DNA from: Auanema rhodensis
Taxonomy: Eukaryota; Nematoda; Chromadorea; Rhabditida; Rhabditidae
NCBI GenBank assembly: GCA_964057225.1
Contig: OZ059900.1
Coordinates: forward strand, 10,426,501-10,490,500
Length of the DNA: 64,000 nucleotides
Reading direction: 5' to 3'
This document shows, one piece after another, positions 24,201 to 40,482 of the stretch. The notes under the pieces are model-generated. The model made no database searches. It saw only the letters and a list, made by a program, of their open reading frames with translations, and was not told the origin of the DNA. Position 1 is the stretch's first letter, and each line of letters starts with the position of its first letter. A program made the translations under genes and the position numbers.

Positions 24201-27200
24201 TTTTTGGAATCCCCTCGAAAGAGCGGGACATCAGCATATCAAAGCTTCAGATATAACAGGGTTGTAATATCTACAGCCTTCTTTAAAGAAAACAGCGGAT
24301 TCAAAAGAAATAAAATAAACTGTAGTTTGCTTTCATCTACAGTATGTATAGTTACATGTATACATATAATTAACTTCCATATGATTACGTACATTTCGGG
24401 AGAGTGAGATATGGTTACCGAAAACTCGAATGATATACGGATATCACCATCATAGGCCATGTTGCATGATGTTCCACAGTCAACTTCTCTGGTTCCTTTG
24501 CAATATTCCGTGAAAATCTTTCGCCTTTTACTAAAGATTTCCGTGCATAGGGACGCATATGAGTATCTTTCTTTTTGGAATCCCCTCGAAAGAGCGGGAC
24601 ATCAGCATATCAAAGCTTCAGATATAACAGGGTTGTAATATCTACAGCCTTCTTTAAAGAAAACAGCGGATTCAAAAGAAATAAAATAAACTGTAGTTTG
24701 CTTTCATCTACAGTATGTATAGTTACATATATACATATAATTAAGTTCCATGTCATTACGTACATTTCGGGAGAGTGAGATATGGTTACCGAAAACTCGA
24801 ATGATATACGGATATCACCATCATAGGCCATGTTGCATGATGTTCTACAGTCAACTTCTCTGGTTCCTTTGCAATATTCCGTGAAAATCTTTCGCCTTTT
24901 ACTAAAGATTTCCGTGCATAGGGACGCATATGAGTATCTTTCTTTTTGGAATCCCCTCGAAAGAGCGGGACATCAGCATATCAAAGCTTCAGATATAACA
25001 GGGTTGTAATCAGCCTTCTTTAAAGAAAACAGCGGATTCAAAAGAAATAAAATAAACTGTAGTTTGCTTTCATCTACAGTATGTATAGTTACATATATAC
25101 ATATAATTAACTTCTATATGATTACGTACATTTCGGGAGAGTGAGATATGGTTACCGAAAACTCGAATGATATACGGATATCACCATCATAGGCCATGTT
25201 GCATGATGTTATACAGTCAACTTCTCTGGTTCCTTTGCAATATTCCGTGAAAATCTTTCGCCTTTTACTAAAGATTTCCGTGCATAGGGACGCATATGAG
25301 TATCTTTCTTTTTGGAATCCCCTCGAAAGAGCGGGACATCAGCATATCAAAGCTTCAGATATAACAGGGTTGTAATATCTACAGCCTTCTTTAAAGAAAA
25401 CAGCGGATTCAAAAGAAATAAAATAAACTGTAGTTTGCTTTCATCTACAGTATGTATAGTTACATATATACATATAATTAAGTTCCATGTCATTACGTAC
25501 ATTTCGGGAGAGTGAGATATGGTTACCGAAAACTCGAATGATATACGGATATCACCATCATAGGCCATGTTGCATGATGTTATACAGTCAACTTCTCTGG
25601 TTCCTTTGCAATATTCCGTGAAAATCTTTCGCCTTTTACTAAAGATTTCCGTGCATAGGAACGCATATGAGTATCTTTCTTTTTGGAATCCCCTCGAAAG
25701 AGCGGGACATCAGCATATCAAAGCTTCAGATATAACAGGGTTGTAATATCTACAGCCTTCTTTAAAGAAAACAGCGGATTCAAAAGAAATAAAATAAACT
25801 GTAGTTTGCTTTCATCTACAGTATGTATAGTTACATATATACATATAATTAACTTCTATATGATTACGTACATTTCGGGAGAGTGAGATATGGTTACCGA
25901 AAACTCGAATGATATACGGATATCACCATCATAGGCCATGTTGCATGATGTTATACAGTCAACTTCTCTGGTTCCTTTGCAATATTCCGTGAAAATCTTT
26001 CGCCTTTTACTAAAGATTTCCGTGCATAGGAACGCATATGAGTATCTTTCTTTTTGGAATCCCCTCGAAAGAGCGGGACATCAGCATATCAAAGCTTCAG
26101 ATATAACAGGGTTGTAATCAGCCTTCTTTAAAGAAAACAGCGGATTCAAAAGAAATAAAATAAACTGTAGTTTGCTTTCATCTACAGTATGTATAGTTAC
26201 ATATATACATATAATTAACTTCCATATGATTACGTACATTTCGGGAGAGTGAGATATGGTTACCGAAAACTCGAATGATATACGGATATCACCATCATAG
26301 GCCATGTTGCATGATGTTATACAGTCAACTTCTCTGGTTCCTTTGCAATATTCCGTGAAAATCTTTCGCCTTTTACTAAAGATTTCCGTGCATAGGAACG
26401 CATATGAGTATCTTTCTTTTTGGAATCCCCTCGAAAGAGCGGGACATCAGCATATCAAAGCTTCAGATATAACAGGGTTGTAATCAGCCTTCTTTAAAGA
26501 AAACAGCGGATTCAAAAGAAATAAAATAAACTGTAGTTTGCTTTCATCTACAGTATGTATAGTTACATATATACATATAATTAACTTCTATATGATTACG
26601 TACATTTCGGGAGAGTGAGATATGGTTACCGAAAACTCGAATGATATACGGATATCACCATCATAGGCCATGTTGCATGATGTTATACAGTCAACTTCTC
26701 TGGTTCCTTTGCAATATTCCGTGAAAATCTTTCGCCTTTTACTAAAGATTTCCGTGCATAGGAACGCATATGAGTATCTTTCTTTTTGGAATCCCCTCGA
26801 AAGAGCGGGACATCAGCATATCAAAGCTTCAGATATAACAGGGTTGTAATCAGCCTTCTTTAAAGAAAACAGCGGATTCAAAAGAAATAAAATAAACTGT
26901 AGTTTGCTTTCATCTACAGTATGTATAGTTACATATATACATATAATTAACTTCCATATGATTACGTACATTTCGGGAGAGTGAGATATGGTTACCGAAA
27001 ACTCGAATGATATACGGATATCACCATCATAGGCCATGTTGCATGATGTTATACAGTCAACTTCTCTGGTTCCTTTGCGATATTCCGTGAAAATCTTTCG
27101 CCTTTTACTAAAGATTTCCGTGCATAGGGACGCATATGAGTATCTTTCTTTTTGGAATCTCCTCGAAAGAGCGGGACATCAGCATATCAAAGCTTCAGAT

Positions 27201-30200
27201 ATAACAGGGTTGTAATATCTACAGCCTTCTTTAAAGAAAACAGCGGATTCAAAAGAAATAAAATAAACTGTAGTTTGCTTTCATCTACAGTATGTATAGT
27301 TACATATATACATATAATTAACTTTCATATGATTACGTACATTTCGGGAGAGTGAGATATGGTTACCGAAAACTCGAATGATATACGGATATCACCATCA
27401 TAGGCCATGTTGCATGATGTTATACAGTCAACTTCTCTGGTTCCTTTGCAATATTCCGTGAAAATCTTTCGCCTTTTACTAAAGATTTCCGTGCATAGGG
27501 ACGCATATGAGTATCTTTCTTTTTGGAATCCCCTCGAAAGAGCGGGACATCAGCATATCAAAGCTTCAGATATAACAGGGTTGTAATATCTACAGCCTTC
27601 TTTAAAGAAAACAGCGGATTCAAAAGAAATAAAATAAACTGTAGTTTGCTTTCATCTACAGTATGTATAGTTACATATATACATATAATTAACTTCCATA
27701 TGATTACGTACATTTCGGGAGAGTGAGATATGGTTACCGAAAACTCGAATGATATACGGATATCACCATCATAGGCCATGTTGCATGATGTTCTACAGTC
27801 AACTTCTCTGGTTCCTTTGCAATATTCCGTGAAAATCTTTCGCCTTTTACTAAAGATTTCCGTGCATAGGGACGCATATGAGTATCTTTCTTTTTGGAAT
27901 CCCCTCGAAAGAGCGGGACATCAGCATATCAAAGCTTCAGATATAACAGGGTTGTAATATCTACAGCCTTCTTTAAAGAAAACAGCGGATTCAAAAGAAA
28001 TAAAATAAACTGTAGTTTGCTTTCATCTACAGTATGTATAGTTACATATATACATATAATTAACTTCCATATGATTACGTACATTTCGGGAGAGTGAGAT
28101 ATGGTTACCGAAAACTCGAATGATATACGGATATCACCATCATAGGCCATGTTGCATGATGTTATACAGTCAACTTCTCTGGTTCCTTTGCAATATTCCG
28201 TGAAAATCTTTCGCCTTTTACTAAAGATTTCCGTGCATAGGGACGCATATGAGTATCTTTCTTTTTGGAATCCCCTCGAAAGAGCGGGACATCAGCATAT
28301 CAAAGCTTCAGATATAACAGGGTTGTAATATCTACAGCCTTCTTTAAAGAAAACAGCGGATTCAAAAGAAATAAAATAAACTGTAGTTTGCTTTCATCTA
28401 CAGTATGTATAGTTACATGTATACATATAATTAACTTCCATATGATTACGTACATTTCGGGAGAGTGAGATATGGTTACCGAAAACTCGAATGATATACG
28501 GATATCACCATCATAGGCCATGTTGCATGATGTTCTACAGTCAACTTCTCTGGTTCCTTTGCAATATTCCGTGAAAATCTTTCGCCTTTTACTAAAGATT
28601 TCCGTGCATAGGGACGCATATGAGTATCTTTCTTTTTGGAATCCCCTCGAAAGAGCGGGACATCAGCATATCAAAGCTTCAGATATAACAGGGTTGTAAT
28701 ATCTACAGCCTTCTTTAAAGAAAACAGCGGATTCAAAAGAAATAAAATAAACTGTAGTTTGCTTTCATCTACAGTATGTATAGTTACATATATACATATA
28801 ATTAACTTTCATATGATTACGTACATTTCGGGAGAGTGAGATATGGTTACCGAAAACTCGAATGATATACGGATATCACCATCATAGGCCATATTGCATG
28901 ATGTTATACAGTCAACTTCTCTGGTTCCTTTGCAATATTCCGTGAAAATCTTTCGCCTTTTACTAAAGATTTCCGTGCATAGGGACGCATATGAGTATCT
29001 TTCTTTTTGGAATCCCCTCGAAAGAGCGGGACATCAGCATATCAAAGCTTCAGATATAACAGGGTTGTAATATCTACAGCCTTCTTTAAAGAAAACAGCG
29101 GATTCAAAAGAAATAAAATAAACTGTAGTTTGCGTTCATCTACAGTATGTATAGTTACATATATACATATAATTAACTTCCATATGATTACGTACATTTC
29201 GGGAGAGTGAGATATGGTTACCGAAAACTCGAATGATATACGGATATCACCATCATAGGCCATGTTGCATGATGTTCTACAGTCAACTTCTCTGGTTCCT
29301 TTGCAATATTCCGTGAAAATCTTTCGCCTTTTACTAAAGATTTCCGTGCATAGGGACGCATATGAGTATCTTTCTTTTTGGAATCCCCTCGAAAGAGCGG
29401 GACATCAGCATATCAAAGCTTCAGATATAACAGGGTTGTAATATCTACAGCCTTCTTTAAAGAAAACAGCGGATTCAAAAGAAATAAAATAAACTGTAGT
29501 TTGCTTTCATCTACAGTATGTTTAGTTACATATATACATATAATTAACTTCCATATGATTACGTACATTTCGGGAGAGTGAGATATGGTTACCGAAAACT
29601 CGAATGATATACGGATATCACCATCATAGGCCATGTTGCATGATGTTATACAGTCAACTTCTCTGGTTCCTTTGCAATATTCCGTGAAAATCTTTCGCCT
29701 TTTACTAAAGATTTCCGTGCATAGGGACGCATATGAGTATCTTTCTTTTTGGAATCCCCTCGAAAGAGCGGGACATCAGCATATCAAAGCTTCAGATATA
29801 ACAGGGTTGTAATATCTACAGCCTTCTTTAAAGAAAACAGCGGATTCAAAAGAAATAAAATAAACTGTAGTTTGCTTTCATCTACAGTATGTATAGTTAC
29901 ATATATACATATAATTAACTTTCATATGATTACGTACATTTCGGGAGAGTGAGATATGGTTACCGAAAACTCGAATGATATACGGATATCACCATCATAG
30001 GCCATGTTGCATGATGTTCTACAGTCAACTTCTCTGGTTCCTTTGCAATATTCCGTGAAAATCTTTCGCCTTTTACTAAAGATTTCCGTGCATAGGGACG
30101 CATATGAGTATCTTTCTTTTTGGAATCCCCTCGAAAGAGCGGGACATCAGCATATCAAAGCTTCAGATATAACAGGGTTGTAATATCTACAGCCTTCTTT

Positions 30201-31969
30201 AAAGAAAACAGCGGATTCAAAAGAAATAAAATAAACTGTAGTTTGCTTTCATCTACAGTATGTATAGTTACATATATACATATAATTAACTTTCATATGA
30301 TTACGTACATTTCGGGAGAGTGAGATATGGTTACCGAAAACTCGAATGATATACGGATATCACCATCATAGGCCATGTTGCATAATGTTATACAGTCAAC
30401 TTCTCTGGTTCCTTTGCAATATTCCGTGAAAATCTTTCGCCTTTTACTAAAGATTTCCGTGCATAGGGACGCATATGAGTATCTTTCTTTTTGGAATCCC
30501 CTCGAAAGAGCGGGACATCAGCATATCAAAGCTTCAGATATAACAGGGTTGTAATATCTACAGCCTTCTTTAAAGAAAACAGCGGATTCAAAAGAAATAA
30601 AATAAACTGTAGTTTGCTTTCATCTACAGTATGTATAGTTACATATATACATATAATTAAGTTCCATATGATTACGTACATTTCGGGAGAGTGAGATATG
30701 GTTACCGAAAACTCGAATGATATACGGATATCACCATCATAGGCCATGTTGCATGATGTTATACAGTCAACTTCTCTGGTTCCTTTGCAATATTCCGTGA
30801 AAATCTTTCGCCTTTTACTAAAGATTTCCGTGCATAGGGACGCATATGAGTATCTTTCTTTTTGGAATCCCCTCGAAAGAGCGGGACATCAGCATATCAA
30901 AGCTTCAGATATAACAGGGTTGTAATATCTACAGCCTTCTTTAAAGAAAACAGCGGATTCAAAAGAAATAAAATAAACTGTAGTTTGCTTTCATCTACAG
31001 TATGTATAGTTACATATATACATATAATTAGCTTTCATATGATTACGTACATTTCGGGAGAGTGAGATATGGTTACCGAAAACTCGAATGATATACGGAT
31101 ATCACCATCATAGGCCATGTTGCATGATGTTATACAGTCAACTTCTCTGGTTCCTTTGCAATATTCCGTGAAAATCTTTCGCCTTTTACTAAAGATTTCC
31201 GTGCATAGGGACGCATATGAGTATCTTTCTTTTTGGAATCCCCTCGAAAGAGCGGGACATCAGCATATCAAAGCTTCAGATATAACAGGGTTGTAATCAG
31301 CCTTCTTTAAAGAAAACAGCGGATTCAAAAGAAATAAAATAAACTGTAGTTTGCTTTCATCTACAGTATGTATAGTTACATGTATACATATAATTAACTT
31401 CCATATGATTACGTACATTTCGGGAGAGTGAGATATGGTTACCGAAAACTCGAATGATATACGGATATCACCATCATAGGCCATGTTGCATGATGTTATA
31501 CAGTCAACTTCTCTGGTTCCTTTGCAATATTCCGTGAAAATCTTTCGCCTTTTACTAAAGATTTCCGTGCATAGGGACGCATATGAGTATCTTTCTTTTT
31601 GGAATCCCCTCGAAAGAGCGGGACATCAGCATATCAAAGCTTCAGATATAACAGGGTTGTAATATCTACAGCCTTCTTTAAAGAAAACAGCGGATTCAAA
31701 AGAAATAAAATAAACTGTAGTTTGCTTTCATCTACAGTATGTATAGTTACATATATACATATAATTAACTTTCATATGATTACGTACATTTCGGGAGAGT
31801 GAGATATGGTTACCGAAAACTCGAATGATATACGGATATCACCATCATAGGCCATGTTGCATGATGTTATACAGTCAACTTCTCTGGTTCCTTTGCAATA
31901 TTCCGTGAAAATCTTTCGCCTTTTACTAAAGATTTCCGTGCATAGGGACGCATATGAGTATCTTTCTTT

Positions 31970-33448
31970 TTGGAATCCCCTCGAAAGAGCGGGACATCAG
32001 CATATCAAAGCTTCAGATATAACAGGGTTGTAATCAGCCTTCTTTAAAGAAAACAGCGGATTCAAAAGAAATAAAATAAACTGTAGTTTGCTTTCATCTA
32101 CAGTATGTATAGTTACATATATACATATAATTAAGTTCCATATGATTACGTACATTTCGGGAGAGTGAGATATGGTTACCGAAAACTCGAATGATATACG
32201 GATATCACCATCATAGGCCATGTTGCATGATGTTATACAGTCAACTTCTCTGGTTCCTTTGCAATATTCCGTGAAAATCTTTCGCCTTTTACTAAAGATT
32301 TCCGTGCATAGGGACGTATATGAGTATCTTTCTTTTTGGAATCCCCTCGAAAGAGCGGGACATCAGCATATCAAAGCTTCAGATATAACAGGGTTGTAAT
32401 ATCTACAGCCTTCTTTAAAGAAAACAGCGGATTCAAAAGAAATAAAATAAACTGTAGTTTGCTTTCATCTACAGTATGTATAGTTACATATATACATATA
32501 ATTAACTTCCATATGATTACGTACATTTCGGGAGAGTGAGATATGGTTACCGAAAACTCGAATGATATACGGATATCACCATCATAGGCCATGTTGCATG
32601 ATGTTATACAGTCAACTTCTCTGGTTCCTTTGCAATATTCCGTGAAAATCTTTCGCCTTTTACTAAAGATTTCCGTGCATAGGGACGCATATGAGTATCT
32701 TTCTTTTTGGAATCCCCTCGAAAGAGCGGGACATCAGCATATCAAAGCTTCAGATATAACAGGGTTGTAATATCTACAGCCTTCTTTAAAGAAAACAGCG
32801 GATTCAAAAGAAATAAAATAAACTGTAGTTTGCTTTCATCTACAGTATGTATAGTTACATATATACATATAATTAACTTCCATATGATTACGTACATTTC
32901 GGGAGAGTGAGATATGGTTACCGAAAACTCGAATGATATACGGATATCACCATCATAGGCCATGTTGCATGATGTTATACAGTCAACTTCTCTGGTTCCT
33001 TTGCAATATTCCGTGAAAATCTTTCGCCTTTTACTAAAGATTTCCGTGCATAGGGACGCATATGAGTATCTTTCTTTTTGGAATCCCCTCGAAAGAGCGG
33101 GACATCAGCATATCAAAGCTTCAGATATAACAGGGTTGTAATATCTACAGCCTTCTTTAAAGAAAACAGCGGATTCAAAAGAAATAAAATAAACTGTAGT
33201 TTGCTTTCATCTACAGTATGTTTAGTTACATATATACATATAATTAACTTCCATATGATTACGTACATTTCGGGAGAGTGAGATATGGTTACCGAAAACT
33301 CGAATGATATACGGATATCACCATCATAGGCCATGTTGCATGATGTTATACAGTCAACTTCTCTGGTTCCTTTGCAATATTCCGTGAAAATCTTTCGCCT
33401 TTTACTAAAGATTTCCGTGCATAGGGACGCATATGAGTATCTTTCTTT
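31970..33448 (+). repeat. Long-range duplicated satellite segment, copy 1 (partner 41957-43435)
   Basis: A short monomer with AATTAAGTTCCATATG is followed by GGGACGTATATG (32317) and then a monomer with GTATGTTTAG (33222). The same ordered markers recur at 42304 and 43209, exactly 9987 bases away. The GTATGTTTAG variant also occurs at about 18787 and 29521. Confidence 0.8.
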
Positions 33449-34190
33449 TTGGAATCCCCTCGAAAGAGCGGGACATCAGCATATCAAAGCTTCAGATATA
33501 ACAGGGTAGTAATATCTACAGCCTTCTTTAAAGAAAACAGCGGATTCAAAAGAAATAAAATAAACTGTAGTTTGCTTTCATCTACAGTATGTATAGTTAC
33601 ATATATACATATAATTAACTTCCATATGATTACGTACATTTCGGGAGAGTGAGATATGGTTACCGAAAACTCGAATGATATACGGATATCACCATCATAG
33701 GCCATGTTGCATGATGTTATACAGTCAACTTCTCTGGTTCCTTTGCAATATTCCGTGAAAATCTTTCGCCTTTTACTAAAGATTTCCGTGCATAGGGACG
33801 CATATGAGTATCTTTCTTTTTGGAATCCCCTCGAAAGAGCGGGACATCAGCATATCAAAGCTTCAGATATAACAGGGTTGTAATATCTACAGCCTTCTTT
33901 AAAGAAAACAGCGGATTCAAAAGAAATAAAATAAACTGTAGTTTGCTTTCATCTACAGTATGTATAGTTACATATATACATATAATTAACTTCCATATGA
34001 TTACGTACATTTCGGGAGAGTGAGATATGGTTACCGAAAACTCGAATGATATACGGATATCACCATCATAGGCCATGTTGCATGATGTTATACAGTCAAC
34101 TTCTCTGGTTCCTTTGCAATATTCCGTGAAAATCTTTCGCCTTTTACTAAAGATTTCCGTGCATAGGGACGCATATGAGTATCTTTCTTT

Positions 34191-37100
34191 TTGGAATCCC
34201 CTCGAAAGAGCGGGACATCAGCATATCAAAGCTTCAGATATAACAGGGTTGTAATATCTACAGCCTTCTTTAAAGAAAACAGCGGATTCAAAAGAAATAA
34301 AATAAACTGTAGTTTGCTTTCATCTACAGTATGTATAGTTACATATATACATATAATTAGCTTTCATATGATTACGTACATTTCGGGAGAGTGAGATATG
34401 GTTACCGAAAACTCGAATGATATACGGATATCACCATCATAGGCCATGTTGCATGATGTTATACAGTCAACTTCTCTGGTTCCTTTGCAATATTCCGTGA
34501 AAATCTTTCGCCTTTTACTAAAGATTTCCGTGCATAGGGACGCATATGAGTATCTTTCTTTTTGGAATCCCCTCGAAAGAGCGGGACATCAGCATATCAA
34601 AGCTTCAGATATAACAGGGTTGTAATCAGCCTTCTTTAAAGAAAACAGCGGATTCAAAAGAAATAAAATAAACTGTAGTTTGCTTTCATCTACAGTATGT
34701 ATAGTTACATATATACATATAATTAAGTTCCATATGATTACGTACATTTCGGGAGAGTGAGATATGGTTACCGAAAACTCGAATGATATACGGATATCAC
34801 CATCATAGGCCATGTTGCATGATGTTATACAGTCAACTTCTCTGGTTCCTTTGCAATATTCCGTGAAAATCTTTCGCCTTTTACTAAAGATTTCCGTGCA
34901 TAGGGACGCATATGAGTATCTTTCTTTTTGGAATCCCCTCGAAAGAGCGGGACATCAGCATATCAAAGCTTCAGATATAACAGGGTTGTAATATCTACAG
35001 CCTTCTTTAAAGAAAACAGCGGATTCAAAAGAAATAAAATAAACTGTAGTTTGCTTTCATCTACAGTATGTATAGTTACATATATAAATATAATTAACTT
35101 CCATATGATTACGTACATTTCGGGAGAGTGAGATATGGTTACCGAAAACTCGAATGATATACAGATATCACCATCATAGGCCATGTTGCATGATGTTATA
35201 CAGTCAACTTCTCTGGTTCCTTTGCAATATTCCGTGAAAATCTTTCGCCTTTTACTAAAGATTTCCGTGCATAGGGACGCATATGAGTATCTTTCTTTTT
35301 GGAATCCCCTCGAAAGAGCGGGACATCAGCATATCAAAGCTTCAGATATAACAGGGTTGTAATATCTACAGCCTTCTTTAAAGAAAACAGCGGATTCAAA
35401 AGAAATAAAATAAACTGTAGTTTGCTTTCATCTACAGTATGTATAGTTACATATATACATATAATTAACTTCCATATGATTACGTACATTTCGGGAGAGT
35501 GAGATATGGTTACCGAAAACTCGAATGATATACGGATATCACCATCATAGGCCATGTTGCATGATGTTATACAGTCAACTTCTCTGGTTCCTTTGCAATA
35601 TTCCGTGAAAATCTTTCGCCTTTTACTAAAGATTTCCGTGCATAGGGACGCATATGAGTATCTTTCTTTTTGGAATCCCCTCGAAAGAGCGGGACATCAG
35701 CATATCAAAGCTTCAGATATAACAGGGTTGTAATATCTACAGCCTTCTTTAAAGAAAACAGCGGATTCAAAAGAAATAAAATAAACTGTAGTTTGCGTTC
35801 ATCTACAGTATGTATAGTTACATATATACATATAATTAACTTCCATATGATTACGTACATTTCGGGAGAGTGAGATATGGTTACCGAAAACTCGAATGAT
35901 ATACGGATATCACCATCATAGGCCATGTTGCATGATGTTATACAGTCAACTTCTCTGGTTCCTTTGCAATATTCCGTGAAAATCTTTCGCCTTTTACTAA
36001 AGATTTCCGTGCATAGGGACGCATATGAGTATCTTTCTTTTTGGAATCCCCTCGAAAGAGCGGGACATCAGCATATCAAAGCTTCAGATATAACAGGGTT
36101 GTAATATCTACAGCCTTCTTTAAAGAAAACAGCGGATTCAAAAGAAATAAAATAAACTGTAGTTTGCTTTCATCTACAGTATGTATAGTTACATATATAC
36201 ATATAATTAACTTCCATATGATTACGTACATTTCGGGAGAGTGAGATATGGTTACCGAAAACTCGAATGATATACGGATATCACCATCATAGGCCATGTT
36301 GCATGATGTTATACAGTCAACTTCTCTGGTTCCTTTGCAATATTCCGTGAAAATCTTTCGCCTTTTACTAAAGATTTCCGTGCATAGGGACGCATATGAG
36401 TATCTTTCTTTTTGGAATCCCCTCGAAAGAGCGGGACATCAGCATATCAAAGCTTCAGATATAACAGGGTTGTAATATCTACAGCCTTCTTTAAAGAAAA
36501 CAGCGGATTCAAAAGAAATAAAATAAACTGTAGTTTGCTTTCATCTACAGTATGTATAGTTACATATATACATATAATTAACTTCCATATGATTACGTAC
36601 ATTTCGGGAGAGTGAGATATGGTTACCGAAAACTCGAATGATATACGGATATCACCATCATAGGCCATGTTGCATGATGTTATACAGTCAACTTCTCTGG
36701 TTCCTTTGCAATATTCCGTGAAAATCTTTCGCCTTTTACTAAAGATTTCCGTGCATAGGGACGCATATGAGTATCTTTCTTTTTGGAATCCCCTAGAAAG
36801 AGCGGGACATCAGCATATCAAAGCTTCAGATATAACAGGGTTGTAATATCTACAGCCTTCTTTAAAGAAAACAGCGGATTCAAAAGAAATAAAATAAACT
36901 GTAGTTTGCTTTCATCTACAGTATGTATAGTTACATATATACATATAATTAACTTCCATATGATTACGTACATTTCGGGAGAGTGAGATATGGTTACCGA
37001 AAACTCGAATGATATACGGATATCACCATCATAGGCCATGTTGCATGATGTTATACAGTCAACTTCTCTGGTTCCTTTGCAATATTCCGTGAAAATCTTT

Positions 37101-40100
37101 CGCCTTTTACTAAAGATTTCCGTGCATAGGGACGCATATGAGTATCTTTCTTTTTGGAATCCCCTCGAAAGAGCGGGACATCAGCATATCAAAGCTTCAG
37201 ATATAACAGGGTTGTAATCAGCCTTCTTTAAAGAAAACAGCGGATTCAAAAGAAATAAAATAAACTGTAGTTTGCTTTCATCTACAGTATGTATAGTTAC
37301 ATATATACATATAATTAACTTCCATATGATTACGTACATTTCGGGAGAGTGAGATATGGTTACCGAAAACTCGAATGATATACGGATATCACCATCATAG
37401 GCCATGTTGCATGATGTTATACAGTCAACTTCTCTGGTTCCTTTGCAATATTCCGTGAAAATCTTTCGCCTTTTACTAAAGATTTCCGTGCATAGGGACG
37501 CATATGAGTATCTTTCTTTTTGGAATCCCCTCGAAAGAGCGGGACATCAGCATATCAAAGCTTCAGATATAACAGGGTTGTAATATCTACAGCCTTCTTT
37601 AAAGAAAACAGCGGATTCAAAAGAAATAAAATAAACTGTAGTTTGCTTTCATCTACAGTATGTATAGTTACATATATACATATAATTAACTTCCATATGA
37701 TTACGTACATTTCGGGAGAGTGAGATATGGTTACCGAAAACTCGAATGATATACGGATATCACCATCATAGGCCATGTTGCATGATGTTATACAGTCAAC
37801 TTCTCTGGTTCCTTTGCAATATTCCGTGAAAATCTTTCGCCTTTTACTAAAGATTTCCGTGCATAGGGACGCATATGAGTATCTTTCTTTTTGGAATCCC
37901 CTCGAAAGAGCGGGACATCAGCATATCAAAGCTTCAGATATAACAGGGTTGTAATATCTACAGCCTTCTTTAAAGAAAACAGCGGATTCAAAAGAAATAA
38001 AATAAACTGTAGTTTGCTTTCATCTACAGTATGTATAGTTACATATATACATATAATTAGCTTTCATATGATTACGTACATTTCGGGAGAGTGAGATATG
38101 GTTACCGAAAACTCGAATGATATACGGATATCACCATCATAGGCCATGTTGCATGATGTTATACAGTCAACTTCTCTGGTTCCTTTGCAATATTCCGTGA
38201 AAATCTTTCGCCTTTTACTAAAGATTTCCGTGCATAGGGACGCATATGAGTATCTTTCTTTTTGGAATCCCCTCGAAAGAGCGGGACATCAGCATATCAA
38301 AGCTTCAGATATAACAGGGTTGTAATCAGCCTTCTTTAAAGAAAACAGCGGATTCAAAAGAAATAAAATAAACTGTAGTTTGCTTTCATCTACAGTATGT
38401 ATAGTTACATATATACATATAATTAAGTTCCATATGATTACGTACATTTCGGGAGAGTGAGATATGGTTACCGAAAACTCGAATGATATACGGATATCAC
38501 CATCATAGGCCATGTTGCATGATGTTATACAGTCAACTTCTCTGGTTCCTTTGCAATATTCCGTGAAAATCTTTCGCCTTTTACTAAAGATTTCCGTGCA
38601 TAGGGACGCATATGAGTATCTTTCTTTTTGGAATCCCCTCGAAAGAGCGGGACATCAGCATATCAAAGCTTCAGATATAACAGGGTTGTAATATCTACAG
38701 CCTTCTTTAAAGAAAACAGCGGATTCAAAAGAAATAAAATAAACTGTAGTTTGCTTTCATCTACAGTATGTATAGTTACATATATACATATAATTAACTT
38801 CCATATGATTACGTACATTTCGGGAGAGTGAGATATGGTTACCGAAAACTCGAATGATATACAGATATCACCATCATAGGCCATGTTGCATGATGTTATA
38901 CAGTCAACTTCTCTGGTTCCTTTGCAATATTCCGTGAAAATCTTTCGCCTTTTACTAAAGATTTCCGTGCATAGGGACGCATATGAGTATCTTTCTTTTT
39001 GGAATCCCCTCGAAAGAGCGGGACATCAGCATATCAAAGTTTCAGATATAACAGGGTTGTAATATCTACAGCCTTCTTTAAAGAAAACAGCGGATTCAAA
39101 AGAAATAAAATAAACTGTAGTTTGCTTTCATCTACAGTATGTATAGTTACATATATACATATAATTAACTTCCATATGATTACGTACATTTCGGGAGAGT
39201 GAGATATGGTTACCGAAAACTCGAATGATATACGGATATCACCATCATAGGCCATGTTGCATGATGTTATACAGTCAACTTCTCTGGTTCCTTTGCAATA
39301 TTCCGTGAAAATCTTTCGCCTTTTACTAAAGATTTCCGTGCATAGGGACGCATATGAGTATCTTTCTTTTTGGAATCCCCTCGAAAGAGCGGGACATCAG
39401 CATATCAAAGCTTCAGATATAACAGGGTTGTAATATCTACAGCCTTCTTTAAAGAAAACAGCGGATTCAAAAGAAATAAAATAAACTGTAGTTTGCGTTC
39501 ATCTACAGTATGTATAGTTACATATATACATATAATTAACTTCCATATGATTACGTACATTTCGGGAGAGTGAGATATGGTTACCGAAAACTCGAATGAT
39601 ATACGGATATCACCATCATAGGCCATGTTGCATGATGTTATACAGTCAACTTCTCTGGTTCCTTTGCAATATTCCGTGAAAATCTTTCGCCTTTTACTAA
39701 AGATTTCCGTGCATAGGGACGCATATGAGTATCTTTCTTTTTGGAATCCCCTCGAAAGAGCGGGACATCAGCATATCAAAGCTTCAGATATAACAGGGTT
39801 GTAATATCTACAGCCTTCTTTAAAGAAAACAGCGGATTCAAAAGAAATAAAATAAACTGTAGTTTGCTTTCATCTACAGTATGTATAGTTACATATATAC
39901 ATATAATTAACTTCCATATGATTACGTACATTTCGGGAGAGTGAGATATGGTTACCGAAAACTCGAATGATATACGGATATCACCATCATAGGCCATGTT
40001 GCATGATGTTATACAGTCAACTTCTCTGGTTCCTTTGCAATATTCCGTGAAAATCTTTCGCCTTTTACTAAAGATTTCCGTGCATAGGGACGCATATGAG

Positions 40101-40482
40101 TATCTTTCTTTTTGGAATCCCCTCGAAAGAGCGGGACATCAGCATATCAAAGCTTCAGATATAACAGGGTTGTAATATCTACAGCCTTCTTTAAAGAAAA
40201 CAGCGGATTCAAAAGAAATAAAATAAACTGTAGTTTGCTTTCATCTACAGTATGTATAGTTACATATATACATATAATTAACTTCCATATGATTACGTAC
40301 ATTTCGGGAGAGTGAGATATGGTTACCGAAAACTCGAATGATATACGGATATCACCATCATAGGCCATGTTGCATGATGTTATACAGTCAACTTCTCTGG
40401 TTCCTTTGCAATATTCCGTGAAAATCTTTCGCCTTTTACTAAAGATTTCCGTGCATAGGGACGCATATGAGTATCTTTCTTT
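34191..40482 (+). repeat. Higher-order repeat with 3700-bp offset
   Basis: Markers separated by exactly 3700 bases (ten monomers, two short): AATTAGCTTTC (34191 and 37891 monomers), the short monomer with AATTAAGTTCC (34589/38289), TACAGATATC (35162/38862) and TTTGCGTTCATC (35670/39370 monomers). The match runs through seven monomers (34191-36782 with 37891-40482), after which the order of the short monomer and the CCCCTAGAAAG monomer is swapped (36794 versus 40861). Confidence 0.8.
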